Below, piece by piece: positions 5,211-5,532 of a stretch of DNA of 5,532 nucleotides. The notes under the pieces were generated by a model. That model saw only the letters and a program-made list of their open reading frames with translations. It had not been told where the DNA came from and made no database searches. This DNA is from Taibaiella sp047605615 (lineage in GTDB: Bacteria; Bacteroidota; Bacteroidia; Chitinophagales; Chitinophagaceae), in assembly GCA_047605615.1 (NCBI GenBank), contig JASGFI010000165.1:1-5532 (forward strand), in the 5' to 3' direction. Position numbers and translations under genes: made by a program. Positions within the stretch are counted from its first letter, which is position 1, and each line of letters starts with the position of its first letter.

Positions 5211-5532
5211 TTATTTCATTATCCTTAATAATTCATTGAAATCAAGGCCCCTGCCCAATATAGACAGGTTAAAATTATTAATGGCATTTTTGATTTTTAT
5301 GTATTCTATAATGGTTAATTCTTCAAAAAAATATGCTGTATAAAAGGTGTTTCCCTCTTTGTCTTCGGCGAAAAACGTGTAGGTTAGTATAGAAACAGTA
5401 GAGCCTCCTTTGGCAAATGTGTGTTTGGCCCAGGTGTTTTTTTTTAAGCATGGCTTCAAAAACAGTGTCTATTTGTTTTTTCACTACATGACAAAAATTA
5501 ACAAATTCTCCTGAAACTTCTTCCTGTGTGGG
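5211..5532 (-). pseudogene. Hypothetical protein, partial, frame broken at an A9 run
   Basis: From the window edge (5532) one minus-strand frame is open for 28 codons (PTQEEVSGEF..., ...DTVFEAML) up to nine consecutive A (5445-5437). Beyond the run, the coding-like sequence continues in another frame (NTWAKHTFAKGG..., ending NELLRIMK) to TAA at 5213-5211. Removing one A joins them into a continuous 106-residue C-terminal part. The downstream frame by itself has no ATG and meets a stop (5471-5469) just upstream, so an independent gene starting at TTG 5459 is less likely. The unshifted frame instead runs through low-plausibility sequence to a TGA. The product is mixed alpha/beta by eye, with no signal peptide or catalytic motif that I recognise. 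The cause could be a sequencing or assembly error, a true pseudogene, or RNA polymerase slippage on the A tract. The 5' end lies outside the window. Confidence 0.6.

Noticed and set aside
5227..5247. AATTCATTGAA-like sequence resembling half an ArgR box
   Set aside because: Only one half matches the E. coli ARG-box pattern. It lies inside the coding part of the right-edge gene and about 85 bases or more upstream of the predicted arg promoter.

Overview
The window looks like chromosomal DNA of a Bacteroidota bacterium, most likely from the Chitinophagaceae or a near relative. Three things point there. The ornithine transcarbamylase homologue is of the N-acylornithine type known from Bacteroides fragilis. 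ArgB and ArgE carry Bacteroidota-style motif variants. Three upstream regions contain the Bacteroidota promoter pattern (TTTG or TTG, 19 bases, TAnnTTTG) while Shine-Dalgarno sequences are absent. Family or genus is inference only.

Layout from left to right. Positions 1-339 hold no large gene: a strong leftward promoter match (98-127) reads into a 19-codon ORF and out of the window, followed by an AT-rich stretch with a small doubtful leftward ORF, a perfect hairpin (244-258) and a rightward promoter match (276-306). Positions 340-2013 (+) encode a 557-residue cationic-amino-acid-transporter-type APC permease. A convergent gap (2014-2166) separates it from a leftward arginine cluster in the order argF' (5104-4151), argB (4021-3233), argE (3228-2167). 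A 129-base spacer between argF' and argB contains a GC-rich inverted-repeat patch that may be a dispersed repeat. At the right edge, 5532-5211 (-) is the 3' part of an unrecognised gene whose reading frame is broken at a run of nine A.

How the genes work together. ArgB phosphorylates the N-acylglutamate, ArgF' carbamoylates N-acylornithine to N-acylcitrulline, and the M20 hydrolase ArgE removes the acyl group to give citrulline. ArgF' has Val90 at the position that separates acetyl- from succinyl-ornithine enzymes, which predicts N-succinylornithine as substrate. ArgC, ArgD, ArgG, ArgH and the glutamate acyltransferase are not in this window. The convergent permease could move a cationic or other amino acid, but that link rests only on adjacency.

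I did not find a convincing new defence, mobile or signalling system. The points most worth a second look are the predicted succinyl specificity, two forced TTG starts within one operon (one nearly at the predicted transcription start), the homopolymer frameshift at the right edge, and the intergenic repeat-like patches.
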